A stretch of DNA of 64,000 nt from Acinetobacter amyesii (lineage in GTDB: Bacteria; Pseudomonadota; Gammaproteobacteria; Pseudomonadales; Moraxellaceae): positions 62,001 to 126,000 of the forward strand of contig NZ_MVKX01000001.1 of NCBI RefSeq assembly GCF_002018365.1, given 5' to 3'. The notes below the pieces were generated by a model, which was given only the letters and a program-made list of their open reading frames with translations, was not told where the DNA came from and did no database searches. Positions 1 to 8,931 of the stretch are shown here, one piece after another; position 1 is the first letter of the stretch, and each line of letters begins with the position of its first letter. Made by a program: the position numbers and the translations under genes.

Positions 1-25
1 TTTCGGGCCTTTTTATGCGTTTGAA

Positions 26-463
26 TTAACCGCAAGTTGCTTGAATAATCTTTTGATTGATTGGATTTACAGTGACGGTGACACGCTCTACACGATAATC
101 CATTGTCACTGGCTGCCCAGGTTTGACTAGACGGACAATTTGAGCTTGGCTAATCGCCTTGATCTGATCTTCAGTCAATTTTGCTTGGCCAATCAGCGTC
201 TTGGCTTTATCCGCGACACATTGAGTTTGGCTACTACGGAATAATGCCCACTCTTCAACCACTTGTCCGTTTGGCAAATGGCAATACCCTACCTGACCAT
301 TTGCTTCATCACGAATTTCAAGTTTACCTTTTTGCTCTACACAATATTGGCTGGCTGGATTTGCCATACCAATTTTTTCTGGTGTCGTTTCAGTTTGCTG
401 TGTTGTACTACAACCCGCCATAAATGCTGTCAGTGCAGCTAAAATCCATATATTTTTCATCAT
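26..463 (-). CDS. DUF333 plus I78-inhibitor-like lipoprotein
   Basis: A 145-residue secreted lipoprotein. The first 20 residues form a signal peptide ending in a lipobox (MAGC, Cys18), so the mature protein should be lipid-anchored. Residues about 34-75 match the DUF333 pattern (NPAS, YC, GKLEIR, an acidic GQVVEEW segment), a family often labelled putative hemolysin. Residues about 80-145 resemble the peptidase inhibitor I78 family, with a Cys near the start and a C-terminal Cys-Gly. In characterised I78 members the exposed loop inhibits serine proteases; that role here is inference. It stands alone, facing away from the umuD-like gene. Confidence 0.75.
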   Translation of the reverse strand: MMKNIWILAALTAFMAGCSTTQQTETTPEKIGMANPASQYCVEQKGKLEIRDEANGQVGYCHLPNGQVVEEWALFRSSQTQCVADKAKTLIGQAKLTEDQIKAISQAQIVRLVKPGQPVTMDYRVERVTVTVNPINQKIIQATCG

Positions 464-759
464 GTGTATTTCTGAATATAAAAATTTAACTTATCAAGTT
501 TATGGCAAATAAACGAGTTGTTTATTGCAATTTTTAGCAATCCTTCTGCTTTCTGTGATTGGGCAGCAATGTGCCCTTGGTTCAAAATACAGCACACCAT
601 TTTCTTTGAGCCGATGATGATTTTTGAAATATTTAAAACGACTCAACTTGTCGCAGTTTTGATTTTAAAGGTTTTATAAATTTGAAAAATGACCTGCCCA
701 ACGCGTATGCTAAAAAAAGTAATTTTCTTCAAACACGCCACGTTGCGTAGGAGCAAAAT

Positions 760-1407
760 ATGTCAAAAAAACTGCCGATTTATTTTTCGGACGAAGCTTG
801 GTCGTCTTTGCAACAGCTCATGGGTGAAGATGGCAAACCCAGTCCCACCATCAATGCCCTGCTTGAACAGCAATCTCAAGAACCACCTAAAGATCCATTT
901 TTGGATTCTTCGCTCAATGTTCAGCCTGTTCAAAAAAATACCCGTATTGAACTTCCCGTTGCCTTGGAACGTATTCCTGCTGGCCCAGCTTTCGCCAATA
1001 AAGATGTTTTTGAAAAAGCTTTAGACCTGAACGATTTTTTGGTGATTAACCCGCTCGCTACATTTATTGCACATGTCGATAGCGAGTCATTACTCAATGC
1101 TGGCTTTGAAATTAATGATACTTTTTTGGTAGATCGTAGCTTAGAAGCCAAACATGGCGATATCGTGGTTGCACTGATTGATAATCGTGAAATCACCTTA
1201 AAACGTTTGATGATCACCGCGAAAATGTCAAAAGAAGAAATTGCCGACATTTTTGGTGATCCCAATAAAGTCTTACCCAAAATTTGGCTGAAAGCAGAAA
1301 ATCCAGCCTATGCGCATATTATCCCTTCAGATAGCGAATCTATCGTTGTTCAGGGTGTTGTGACCTTTAATTTAAAGCAATTTTATAAGCGCTCATCACA
1401 CACCTAA
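760..1407 (+). CDS. UmuD-like LexA-fold self-cleaving protein (UmuDAb type)
   Basis: A 215-residue S24-type protein. Catalytic residues are visible as Ser110 (in DSESLLNAG) and Lys148 (in EITLKRL). A candidate Ala74-Gly75 self-cleavage site lies 36 residues before the Ser, the spacing used by UmuD and LexA. It is longer than E. coli UmuD (139 aa). The N-terminal extension (about residues 1-70) is the feature of the Acinetobacter UmuDAb proteins, which act as DNA-damage regulators. An AGGAG box six bases before the ATG supports the start. umuC follows 15 bases later. The protein may serve as polymerase V subunit, repressor, or both; sequence alone cannot decide. Confidence 0.85.
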   Translation: MSKKLPIYFSDEAWSSLQQLMGEDGKPSPTINALLEQQSQEPPKDPFLDSSLNVQPVQKNTRIELPVALERIPAGPAFANKDVFEKALDLNDFLVINPLATFIAHVDSESLLNAGFEINDTFLVDRSLEAKHGDIVVALIDNREITLKRLMITAKMSKEEIADIFGDPNKVLPKIWLKAENPAYAHIIPSDSESIVVQGVVTFNLKQFYKRSSHT

Positions 1408-1422
1408 ACACAAGAATTCGCC

Positions 1423-2718
1423 ATGAAAGCTGAAAATAAAATATTTGCGTTAGTTGACCTCAACAACTGCTACGTCAGTTGTGAGCGTGTCTTTAACCCA
1501 AAGCTGAATAATGTCCCTGTCGTCGTGCTGTCCAATAACGATGGCTGTGTTGTATCACGAAGTCAGGAAGCCAAAGACCTCGGGATTAAAATGGCTGTGC
1601 CGGTCTATCAAATTCAGGATTTAATCCAACAACATCATGTTCAGGTGTTGTCGAGTAACTATGCACTCTACACCGAAATGTCAAATCGATTTATGAATAT
1701 TTTAGGCATGTATGTCGGCCCCGAAGACCGTGAAGTTTACTCGATCGATGAGTGTTTTTTAGATCTTACCGCCTATCAAGAACTGTTCGACTTGAGCCTA
1801 TATGCCAAAGAAATACGAGATACGATCCTAAAATGGCTAGGTTTAACCTGCTGTGTCGGGATTGGTCGCTCTAAAACGGAAGCCAAAATGGCTAATCATC
1901 TTGCCAAAAAAAATGCGTATTTGAACGGTGTGTGTAATTTAATTGAGATGGACCCGTGTTCCTCAGAACAACTCCTTGCGCAGACACCAATCAATGAAGT
2001 TTGGGGCGTCGGTCGGAATCATACAAAAGCGCTGAATCATCTTGGCATTCATCATGTTCTAGATCTGATCAACGCACAGCCTAAAGATATTCGAAAAAAA
2101 TTTAGTGTGGTGATGGAAAAAACCGTCTTGGAACTGCAAGGTCTATCTTGTCTGTCCATTGAAGAAGAAGCGCCGAGCAAACAGCAAATTATCAGTAGTC
2201 GTTCCTATGGTCAGCCGGTCTACGAACTGGAAGATATTAAGGCCTCTATTCGTGTGTATATCGCGCGAGCCGTCACACGTTTAAGAGCAGATCATTCTCT
2301 ATGTCGTATGGTGGGAGTTTTTATTCAAACGAGTCGCTTTAATTCTGCTGAAAAATACGCACCGTATCTGGCCATTACACTGAATGAGCATACCGATGAC
2401 TTAATTAGCATCACCCAAGCAGCAACGCGTGCCGTCGAAAAAATCTTTAAAGCTGGATTTAAATATAAAAAAGCCGGTGTGGTGTTATTAGAAATCATTC
2501 CACAGCAAAATTTCACCCCAGATTTGTTTTGCGATATGACGCAAAGACAAAGCCGTTTGAAACTGTCCGAGACCATCGATGGTATTCAAAAAAAATTTGG
2601 ACATCATTTTGTCTCGATCGGCTTAGCACAGGACGATGCTGCAACATGGCGGATGAAAAAAAATCTGTGTTCCCCTGCTTATCTGAGTAATTGGAACGAA
2701 CTGCTCCGTGTGAAATGA
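1423..2718 (+). CDS. umuC: DNA polymerase V catalytic subunit UmuC
   Basis: A 431-residue Y-family translesion polymerase. The N-terminus has the palm metal-binding segment FALVDLNNCYVSCERVF (from residue 8) and the second acidic motif SIDECFLDL near residue 107. A helix-hairpin-helix region with GVGRNHTKAL lies near residue 195, and the C-terminal little-finger and UmuC-type tail follow. Length is close to E. coli UmuC (422 aa). The protein copies damaged DNA after activation of the UmuD partner, which is encoded 15 bases upstream. No good Shine-Dalgarno box precedes the ATG, so translation may be coupled to the upstream gene. Its stop codon overlaps the start of a 27-codon ORF. Confidence 0.93.
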   Translation: MKAENKIFALVDLNNCYVSCERVFNPKLNNVPVVVLSNNDGCVVSRSQEAKDLGIKMAVPVYQIQDLIQQHHVQVLSSNYALYTEMSNRFMNILGMYVGPEDREVYSIDECFLDLTAYQELFDLSLYAKEIRDTILKWLGLTCCVGIGRSKTEAKMANHLAKKNAYLNGVCNLIEMDPCSSEQLLAQTPINEVWGVGRNHTKALNHLGIHHVLDLINAQPKDIRKKFSVVMEKTVLELQGLSCLSIEEEAPSKQQIISSRSYGQPVYELEDIKASIRVYIARAVTRLRADHSLCRMVGVFIQTSRFNSAEKYAPYLAITLNEHTDDLISITQAATRAVEKIFKAGFKYKKAGVVLLEIIPQQNFTPDLFCDMTQRQSRLKLSETIDGIQKKFGHHFVSIGLAQDDAATWRMKKNLCSPAYLSNWNELLRVK

Positions 2719-2798
2719 AACGTTTGCTTGAAACGCTTGTTGTAGCGCTTCTGATTCCTTCTATTGTTTTAACCGAAATGATCATTTGCAATTACTGA
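2715..2798 (+). CDS. candidate 27-aa hydrophobic protein overlapping umuC
   Basis: A 27-codon ORF whose ATG overlaps the umuC stop codon in an ATGA junction (ATG at 2715, TGA at 2716), the classical arrangement for translational coupling. The product starts with MKRLLETLVVALLIPS and is hydrophobic through about residue 24, consistent with one membrane segment after a basic N-terminus. No separate Shine-Dalgarno box is present. I recognise no family. It could be chance, since 27 codons is short; the exact overlap and membrane-like composition are the only support. Confidence 0.35.
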   Translation: MKRLLETLVVALLIPSIVLTEMIICNY

Positions 2799-2853
2799 AT
2801 ATTTATTTAGTATTTAAATGAATATTCATTTGTATCTTCTCCTATTTTAAATT

Positions 2854-4134
2854 ATGTCTGATGTTCAATTAACGCTGAGCGAATACCTATCTGCGGTCAA
2901 AGAAGTCATTCAATTGGCTTTTGATGATGCCGTGTGGGTCAAAGCCGAGATTCGAAATTTAAACATCAAAGGTGGACATTACTATCTAGAATTGGCTGAA
3001 AAAGAACAAGAAAGCGATAAAGTCATTGCCAGTTGTAAGGCCACAATTTGGAAATTTACTGCAAATAAAGTTGTCGGAAAATTTGAACGTGAAAGCGGCA
3101 TTGAGCTCAGTCGTGACTTAAATGTCTTGGTTAAAGTGCGTGCCAAATTTGACCCGCAGTACGGCTTTTCAGTCAATATCGAAGAAATTGATTCGAGTTT
3201 TACTTTGGGTGATCTGGCTCGACGTTATCAACAAATTTTAGAAAAACTCACCAGCGAAGGTCTGATTCATAAAAATCGAAACTTGCCTGCGCCATTTGAT
3301 ATTCAGCATGTCTTGGTTATTGCGCCTGAAAATGCGGCAGGCTTAGGTGACTTTAAAAAAGATGCCGATGCGCTACAACATGCTGGCGTGTGTGAATTTG
3401 TCTATCATGCTGCAACCTTTCAAGGAAATACCGCAGCACAAAGTATCCGAGATGCTTTAGCACTGGGTTTAAGACAATGGGCCAATGACTTTCAAACTGC
3501 GCCAGATTTGATCGTGATTATTCGTGGTGGTGGTGCCGTTAATGATCTTGCTTATCTGAATGATTATGATTTGGCTGCCCTTCTATCTAAGCGTAGCGTA
3601 CCGATTTGGGTCGGTATCGGCCATGAAAAAGACCGTACAATCTTAGATGAAATTGCACATCGTTCTTTCGACACCCCGAGTAAAGTGATTGGGGGGATTC
3701 GTAATCATATTGTTGAGCGAACTCAGGAAGTTTTAGAGGCATTACAAAGCATTCAACTGCGCTCACAACATCAAATTGCTCTGTATCAAAGTCAAAATGA
3801 TCAGTTGCTACAGGTCATAAAGACCTTGGCTCAAAGTCAAATCAATGACTCAACTCGGCTCTTACAGCAATACCAAGATAACACTGCTTATTTTGCTCAG
3901 TTACAACTTAAAACAGCTGCGCAGAATATTGAAATACTCATGCGTGAGACTTTGTTGCAAAACCCTGCACATGTGCTCTCCAAAGGTTATGCGATCGTCC
4001 GGCAGCAAGGTCACGCCATTCGTGCAACGAAAAATCTTCAGCCTTCAGCGCATTCACCGATTGAAATTGAAATGCAGGACGGTGTCATCACGGCTGACAT
4101 TCAACATATACAGGTAAAAAATCATGACGACTGA
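2854..4134 (+). CDS. xseA: exodeoxyribonuclease VII large subunit
   Basis: A 426-residue XseA. The N-terminal OB-fold (residues about 3-105) carries the KGGHYYLELAEKE segment. The catalytic domain holds the RGGG motif near residue 224 and GIGHEKDRTILDE near residue 256, the conserved Exo VII active-site blocks. A glutamine-rich helical region (about 290-375) matches the long coiled-coil part of the family. It degrades single-stranded DNA to short oligonucleotides together with XseB, whose gene overlaps its 3' end by 11 bases. Slightly shorter than the E. coli protein (456 aa). Confidence 0.95.
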   Translation: MSDVQLTLSEYLSAVKEVIQLAFDDAVWVKAEIRNLNIKGGHYYLELAEKEQESDKVIASCKATIWKFTANKVVGKFERESGIELSRDLNVLVKVRAKFDPQYGFSVNIEEIDSSFTLGDLARRYQQILEKLTSEGLIHKNRNLPAPFDIQHVLVIAPENAAGLGDFKKDADALQHAGVCEFVYHAATFQGNTAAQSIRDALALGLRQWANDFQTAPDLIVIIRGGGAVNDLAYLNDYDLAALLSKRSVPIWVGIGHEKDRTILDEIAHRSFDTPSKVIGGIRNHIVERTQEVLEALQSIQLRSQHQIALYQSQNDQLLQVIKTLAQSQINDSTRLLQQYQDNTAYFAQLQLKTAAQNIEILMRETLLQNPAHVLSKGYAIVRQQGHAIRATKNLQPSAHSPIEIEMQDGVITADIQHIQVKNHDD

Positions 4135-4318
4135 TACTCTAAGTTTTAAAGAAGGCTATGAAGTTTTAAAACGTAATGCTGAATTACTCGAATCTCAGCA
4201 AGAACCCGATATTGATAATCTTATGAAAATCGTTGAAGAATCGATGCAAGCCTATAAAGCCTGCAAGACTCGTGTTGAAGCAGTACAACAGGCACTGAAT
4301 GATACGTTTAAAGATTGA
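4124..4318 (+). CDS. xseB: exodeoxyribonuclease VII small subunit
   Basis: A 64-residue XseB. The short helical protein shows the family pattern SFKEGYEVLKRNAELLES at the start and a LMKIVEESMQAYKACKTRV second helix. Several small subunits wrap the helical arm of XseA in the Exo VII complex. It overlaps xseA by 11 bases in another frame, so the two are translationally coupled. A strong bidirectional terminator follows within 30 bases and ends the unit. Confidence 0.92.
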   Translation: MTTDTLSFKEGYEVLKRNAELLESQQEPDIDNLMKIVEESMQAYKACKTRVEAVQQALNDTFKD

Positions 4319-4340
4319 TTTCTCAGTTCATTATTTGCAT

Positions 4341-4369
4341 AAAAAACGCAGCCTAAGCTGCGTTTTTTA
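4341..4369. terminator. bidirectional terminator between xseB and tamB
   Basis: The hairpin AAAAAACGCAG/CTGCGTTTTTT has a T-run on both strands. It lies between the convergent xseAB and tamAB units and can serve both. Confidence 0.85.
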
Positions 4370-4389
4370 TACTCAAATTTTGACTTCTC

Positions 4390-7300
4390 TTAGAAGCGCC
4401 AATTATAGAACAAGTCGATTGCACGCTCTAAAGACTGACTCGCTTCCAAGTATAAACGTTGATTCATTTGATAACGTAAGGTCAGTTTATTCACTGGTGT
4501 AAATACCCCGACACCATAACGAATGAATAAGTCAGGTGTAATATAACCCGTCACAGAAACCTGAGTATCATCCCCTGTTCCTTGAGCATCCAATGCCAAA
4601 CCACTCAGGCCAAATGTACGACCAATTTGGTTGGTCAATGCACGTGTACCACCCAAGCCCATACTAATACCGGCTGCAGCAATCGTGTTGTTTACATCTG
4701 AACGGAAACCTTCCGCCTGACTTAAACCTGAACTTCCTTCATTAATACGACCTGTAATTAAGGCATTTAAGGCTTCTTGTTCAGACAGACCTGCATCATT
4801 ATACACCTGAATTGCAGGGCTAGATGCCGTACCCGTCACACGAACACCAACGGTACTGCCTTGCACGGCTTTATTGGCATCAATATCTAAAGTTGGGTTT
4901 GCCAATGGCCCATTAAAACGAGCAATCGCACGGTTCAAGTCCAGACTTTGACCATAAGCTTCGATTTTCACACGCTGAGAAACACCGATTGCACCATTGG
5001 CACGCATTGCTGTTTCTAATCCACGTTGTGTCAAATTCAAACGACCAATCAACGGAATTCGGCTATCAAAACCTTGGAAAATCACTTGATTACCAATGTT
5101 CACCTGTACATCTGCGCGAATATCCCAAGGACGTGCCGATTTTAAGATTTCAAGTTGGTTATCACCTTCATGTACCACACGCACATCTGAAGATACCCCA
5201 ACCACGGTTGCAGAAGATTCTGGCATCGAAATCAATGCACGCGGCACATCAATTTTACCTTTTAAGGTTAATTTCTTACTGAAAGGCAGCACATCTAATG
5301 ATAAATCAGGCGTTACAACAGCCGTGATCAATGGCGCTTGACGGACCAACATTTCATTACCCGTTAAATTCAACTGGATCCGTGGATCATTTTTCCAGTC
5401 AATATTTCCGGTTAATTTGCCCACACCACGACCACTGTTAAATGCACCATCAATCGTCGCGTGGTTTTGACGTACAGCAGAATACAATTGAATATTGGTC
5501 AAGTTCACAGGTAATGAAATCATGCTAATCGAGCCATTTTTCACTCGAATCTCACCATCCATTAAAGGCTGTGACAATGTTCCGCTAATTTTTGCCGCAT
5601 AAGACAACGTACCGCCCATTGAACGGACATCTTGTATAAATGGTTTTAAGATTTTCAATTGAACTTGGTTAAAGGCCACTTCACCGCGGATCGGTTTATT
5701 GGCTTTATACGGATCAATAATAATATTGGCATAACCTGTACCAATATCAGGAGCTTTGGTATCAAGTCGAATTTGTAGCCCTTCAGCGACACTTTTCGCA
5801 ATCAAACCTACTTCATCATATTTTAAAGTGGATGCTAAATACTGTGGGTCTTCAGCTGCTAAACCCAGTAAACCATCACGAGTCACTAAACGTGCATCAA
5901 TTTTAGGTTTTGCACCTTTCGCCCAAGACGCTTTCGCATAACCATTCACTTTACCCGTAATCGCCAGGCCTTCAGGCATAAATGCTGCGAAGTCGTTTAA
6001 GTCTAGGTTCTTTGTCACAAAAGATACATTGCCACGGTTTTTATTCACACGAATCGGCTGATCAAAACATAATTCGCTTTGCTGACTCATCCAACAATGC
6101 GCACCGACAAATAAGTCAGACTGTGCAGTGTTGTAAATAATTGACGCATTTTGACGCTGTACGAGACGTGTACGCAAGGAGTCAAAATCGCCTTTTTGAA
6201 TCTGACCGAGCCAATTATTTTGTGCGTTGAAACCACCGGCTAACTGCACATAAAATTTTGATAATTTATTTTCAGCACTGACTTTTAATAAATGCGCATT
6301 ACGTGTACCGGCCAGTGAAATTTGACCTTTCACAATCTCACGGTTGTTACTGCGTAAATTATCCATCGTTGCCGTTAATAAACTTGGTGAAGTCGCAGAA
6401 GTTGGCAACTCGCCTTGCACCCGTATTTTTTTCACACTGAATAAATTATTAAAAGCAAAATCATCTATTGCGATATTGGCAGATGCTTGCAGTCGTGGCT
6501 GTGCTTGAACATTTAAGTAGCCATAAGCACGTCCACGTAGGCCTGCATAAATTTCATATAACGCCGGTGCATTAATTTTCAATTGTAAATTTTGTGCATT
6601 ACCTGTGGCTTGAATTTGGTTATTGGCATAAGCCAACAGCAAATTATTCGCTTCAAATTGTTTTGGCATAAAACCTGATTGATTTGAATTAATCACCATC
6701 GCCAAGTTACCTTGACCACGGACAGGTTTGTTATTGATCATACCTGCCAAATTCAGACGTTCAATTTGAATACGTTTTAGCGCATCTGACCACACACCAC
6801 TGGTTTTTAAATTTCCAGATAATTCACCCCGTACATTTGAGGCAAAGTAATGCGGCTTAAAATGCACCAAGGATGCATTAATATCCCAACCAATGGCTTT
6901 TTGTAGTAAAACCTGTCCATTGGCTGAAATTTTACCTGCCACGCCATCATGACGCAGCTCGGCTATTTTAATTAATTCAGGTGTACCCGATACTTTGAAA
7001 ATCAAACTGCCTTTACTTGCGGCAACTTGGCTTGCATTGAGGCCACCATCATAATTCACAGCAAAAGCTTTAAAGCCTCCACCTTGTTTCTCATCATGGA
7101 AAGTCAGCGCAGCAGTAGATTGACCTGTTAAATGAACTGTTTCATTTTGCTGTGCTAGTCGGCCTAACAAATCAATATTATTCAGCTGAATAATCTGTTG
7201 ATTTGGTTTTGCATAACCATTGGCTTTTAATGACCCTGTAATTTGATCGACAGGCGCAGCAGCCACGATGGTTTGCGGATTGAACTGCTGTGCTTGTACA

Positions 7301-8910
7301 TTGGCTTGCCATTTCAGCATGCGTTTTTGATCAGGCAATTCTACAACCGCGTTACCTTTGAGCTGACCTTTGTCAGCCACATAACTAAAGGCAGGGACAT
7401 TAAGATTGTTATTTTTCAGATTGAGTTTGGCTTGATATTGTCCAGCAGGCAGAGTACCTTTTTCATGTCGTGACACTTTGGTCGCCACATTAATGTTTTG
7501 CTGACCTTCTGTAAGCGCCAATTGCACATTGCCCGAATCACTACTCAACCATCCAATATATGGCACTGCGCGGTCTATATTTTTCCAAGACACATCCATC
7601 AGCATCGGCTGCGCTTTATTATTTTTGGCAGGCGCTTGATCGAGTTTTAAATTCCAAGTTTCATATTGATCAAAATCCACCAACGCCGTCAGGTGCATGC
7701 CTTTTTCAAGGGTCCCTTTGGACGCAATCTTACTGTTTAAATTTACAGGTAAAAAATCTTGAACCACTTGCGGGATCAGCTTATGTTTTGGATTAATTTT
7801 ATCTAAACGACCGCTTACATCCCAAGTGACTTGATCTTTCCAACTCACCACACCACCCAAATTGACAGCGCCGCCCATCACTTGACCATTTAGATTAGTA
7901 ATATCAAGTTGGTTGACCAAGTCCGTACTCATGAGCGCGGTATATTTACCCTCAGGAATATTGGCCCCGCTCAGGTCCGTGTCTAAATCTAAATTGAGAC
8001 GCTGAATATCCCCTTTGAATTTTGCCAGACCATTTTTAGCAAAAAGCTTTTGCTCAGTCAGTAACGGTAAATGATAGTTTTTAAATTTGAGCGCACCAAA
8101 CATCGGGACATGTGGACGCATCGGATGGACCACAGCCCAACCAGTTAAAAGATCTGGGGTATGTGTTGCCACACCGGCTTGAATTGTATCCAACGACCCT
8201 TTAGCCACCACTTGAATATCATGAATATTCAAGCTTTCACGTAGTGAAGGTAAATTGACAATCCCCACAGCATTTAGCGGATATTTACCTTCAAATTTCA
8301 TATTCCCAGACGCTTGGCGCACAGACAAATACCCCATATCCATACGGGTATCTTCAAATTTTAATTCCGTCCCTGACCAAAGCGCTTCATTTAATTCAAT
8401 ATCATAAAAATCCACACCTGAACTATGGGTTTTAATCAGCATATGATCTAGATCTGCATGATCGACACGAAGTACGAACGGCAGACGGATTTCACTAAAT
8501 GCAAAAGGTTTATCGCTAGGTGGTGTCTTGGTAATAATTTGCAGATTTTTAACATCTGCCTTATTTAAGTGAATTTCTTTATTAATAATGGCGCGCCAGC
8601 CAAGTGTAATATCGGCACGGTCAATCTTTACATCGACAGGTTTTAGCGTAACGAGGACATTTCGTAGAATAATGCCCCGCCACAGGTTACCACCTTCATA
8701 TTCATAGTGAATGATTTGCTGACGTTCCAGAACACGGTCAAGTAAAAACTTACTGCCCTTGTCTGTAGAGAACATAACTGCTAATGCAGCCACCAAAAAG
8801 ATAAGCACGAACACGAAGGTCAACATGACACTTCGAAGAATACGACGCTTCTTCGGCAGTTGCTCTACCGGCGTTTCGTTTTCTGGTTCTTGCTGTTCTT
8901 GTTCAGTCAT
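4390..8910 (-). CDS. tamB: translocation and assembly module inner-membrane protein TamB
   Basis: An AsmA-like/DUF490 giant protein of 1506 residues, longer than E. coli TamB (1259). One N-terminal membrane helix (about residues 24-46) anchors it in the inner membrane. The rest is a long series of short beta-repeats expected to form a hydrophobic groove across the periplasm, ending in the conserved TamB C-terminal domain. In the family it works with TamA in outer-membrane protein assembly and phospholipid transport. A GTG nine bases upstream (8919) sits on the Shine-Dalgarno box, so I place the start at ATG 8910, about 10 bases after AGGTGA. tamA lies 21 bases upstream. Confidence 0.93.
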   Translation of the reverse strand: MTEQEQQEPENETPVEQLPKKRRILRSVMLTFVFVLIFLVAALAVMFSTDKGSKFLLDRVLERQQIIHYEYEGGNLWRGIILRNVLVTLKPVDVKIDRADITLGWRAIINKEIHLNKADVKNLQIITKTPPSDKPFAFSEIRLPFVLRVDHADLDHMLIKTHSSGVDFYDIELNEALWSGTELKFEDTRMDMGYLSVRQASGNMKFEGKYPLNAVGIVNLPSLRESLNIHDIQVVAKGSLDTIQAGVATHTPDLLTGWAVVHPMRPHVPMFGALKFKNYHLPLLTEQKLFAKNGLAKFKGDIQRLNLDLDTDLSGANIPEGKYTALMSTDLVNQLDITNLNGQVMGGAVNLGGVVSWKDQVTWDVSGRLDKINPKHKLIPQVVQDFLPVNLNSKIASKGTLEKGMHLTALVDFDQYETWNLKLDQAPAKNNKAQPMLMDVSWKNIDRAVPYIGWLSSDSGNVQLALTEGQQNINVATKVSRHEKGTLPAGQYQAKLNLKNNNLNVPAFSYVADKGQLKGNAVVELPDQKRMLKWQANVQAQQFNPQTIVAAAPVDQITGSLKANGYAKPNQQIIQLNNIDLLGRLAQQNETVHLTGQSTAALTFHDEKQGGGFKAFAVNYDGGLNASQVAASKGSLIFKVSGTPELIKIAELRHDGVAGKISANGQVLLQKAIGWDINASLVHFKPHYFASNVRGELSGNLKTSGVWSDALKRIQIERLNLAGMINNKPVRGQGNLAMVINSNQSGFMPKQFEANNLLLAYANNQIQATGNAQNLQLKINAPALYEIYAGLRGRAYGYLNVQAQPRLQASANIAIDDFAFNNLFSVKKIRVQGELPTSATSPSLLTATMDNLRSNNREIVKGQISLAGTRNAHLLKVSAENKLSKFYVQLAGGFNAQNNWLGQIQKGDFDSLRTRLVQRQNASIIYNTAQSDLFVGAHCWMSQQSELCFDQPIRVNKNRGNVSFVTKNLDLNDFAAFMPEGLAITGKVNGYAKASWAKGAKPKIDARLVTRDGLLGLAAEDPQYLASTLKYDEVGLIAKSVAEGLQIRLDTKAPDIGTGYANIIIDPYKANKPIRGEVAFNQVQLKILKPFIQDVRSMGGTLSYAAKISGTLSQPLMDGEIRVKNGSISMISLPVNLTNIQLYSAVRQNHATIDGAFNSGRGVGKLTGNIDWKNDPRIQLNLTGNEMLVRQAPLITAVVTPDLSLDVLPFSKKLTLKGKIDVPRALISMPESSATVVGVSSDVRVVHEGDNQLEILKSARPWDIRADVQVNIGNQVIFQGFDSRIPLIGRLNLTQRGLETAMRANGAIGVSQRVKIEAYGQSLDLNRAIARFNGPLANPTLDIDANKAVQGSTVGVRVTGTASSPAIQVYNDAGLSEQEALNALITGRINEGSSGLSQAEGFRSDVNNTIAAAGISMGLGGTRALTNQIGRTFGLSGLALDAQGTGDDTQVSVTGYITPDLFIRYGVGVFTPVNKLTLRYQMNQRLYLEASQSLERAIDLFYNWRF

Positions 8911-8931
8911 AAAAAACACATCACCTAAAAA

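Noticed and set aside
682..732. TTGAAAAATG and TTTTCTTCAA as a UmuDAb-type operator
   Set aside because: The half-sites are about 30 bases apart, far from the near-contiguous palindrome expected. Kept only as a remark.
8911..8919. GTG start for tamB
   Set aside because: It overlaps the Shine-Dalgarno box that serves the ATG at 8910.
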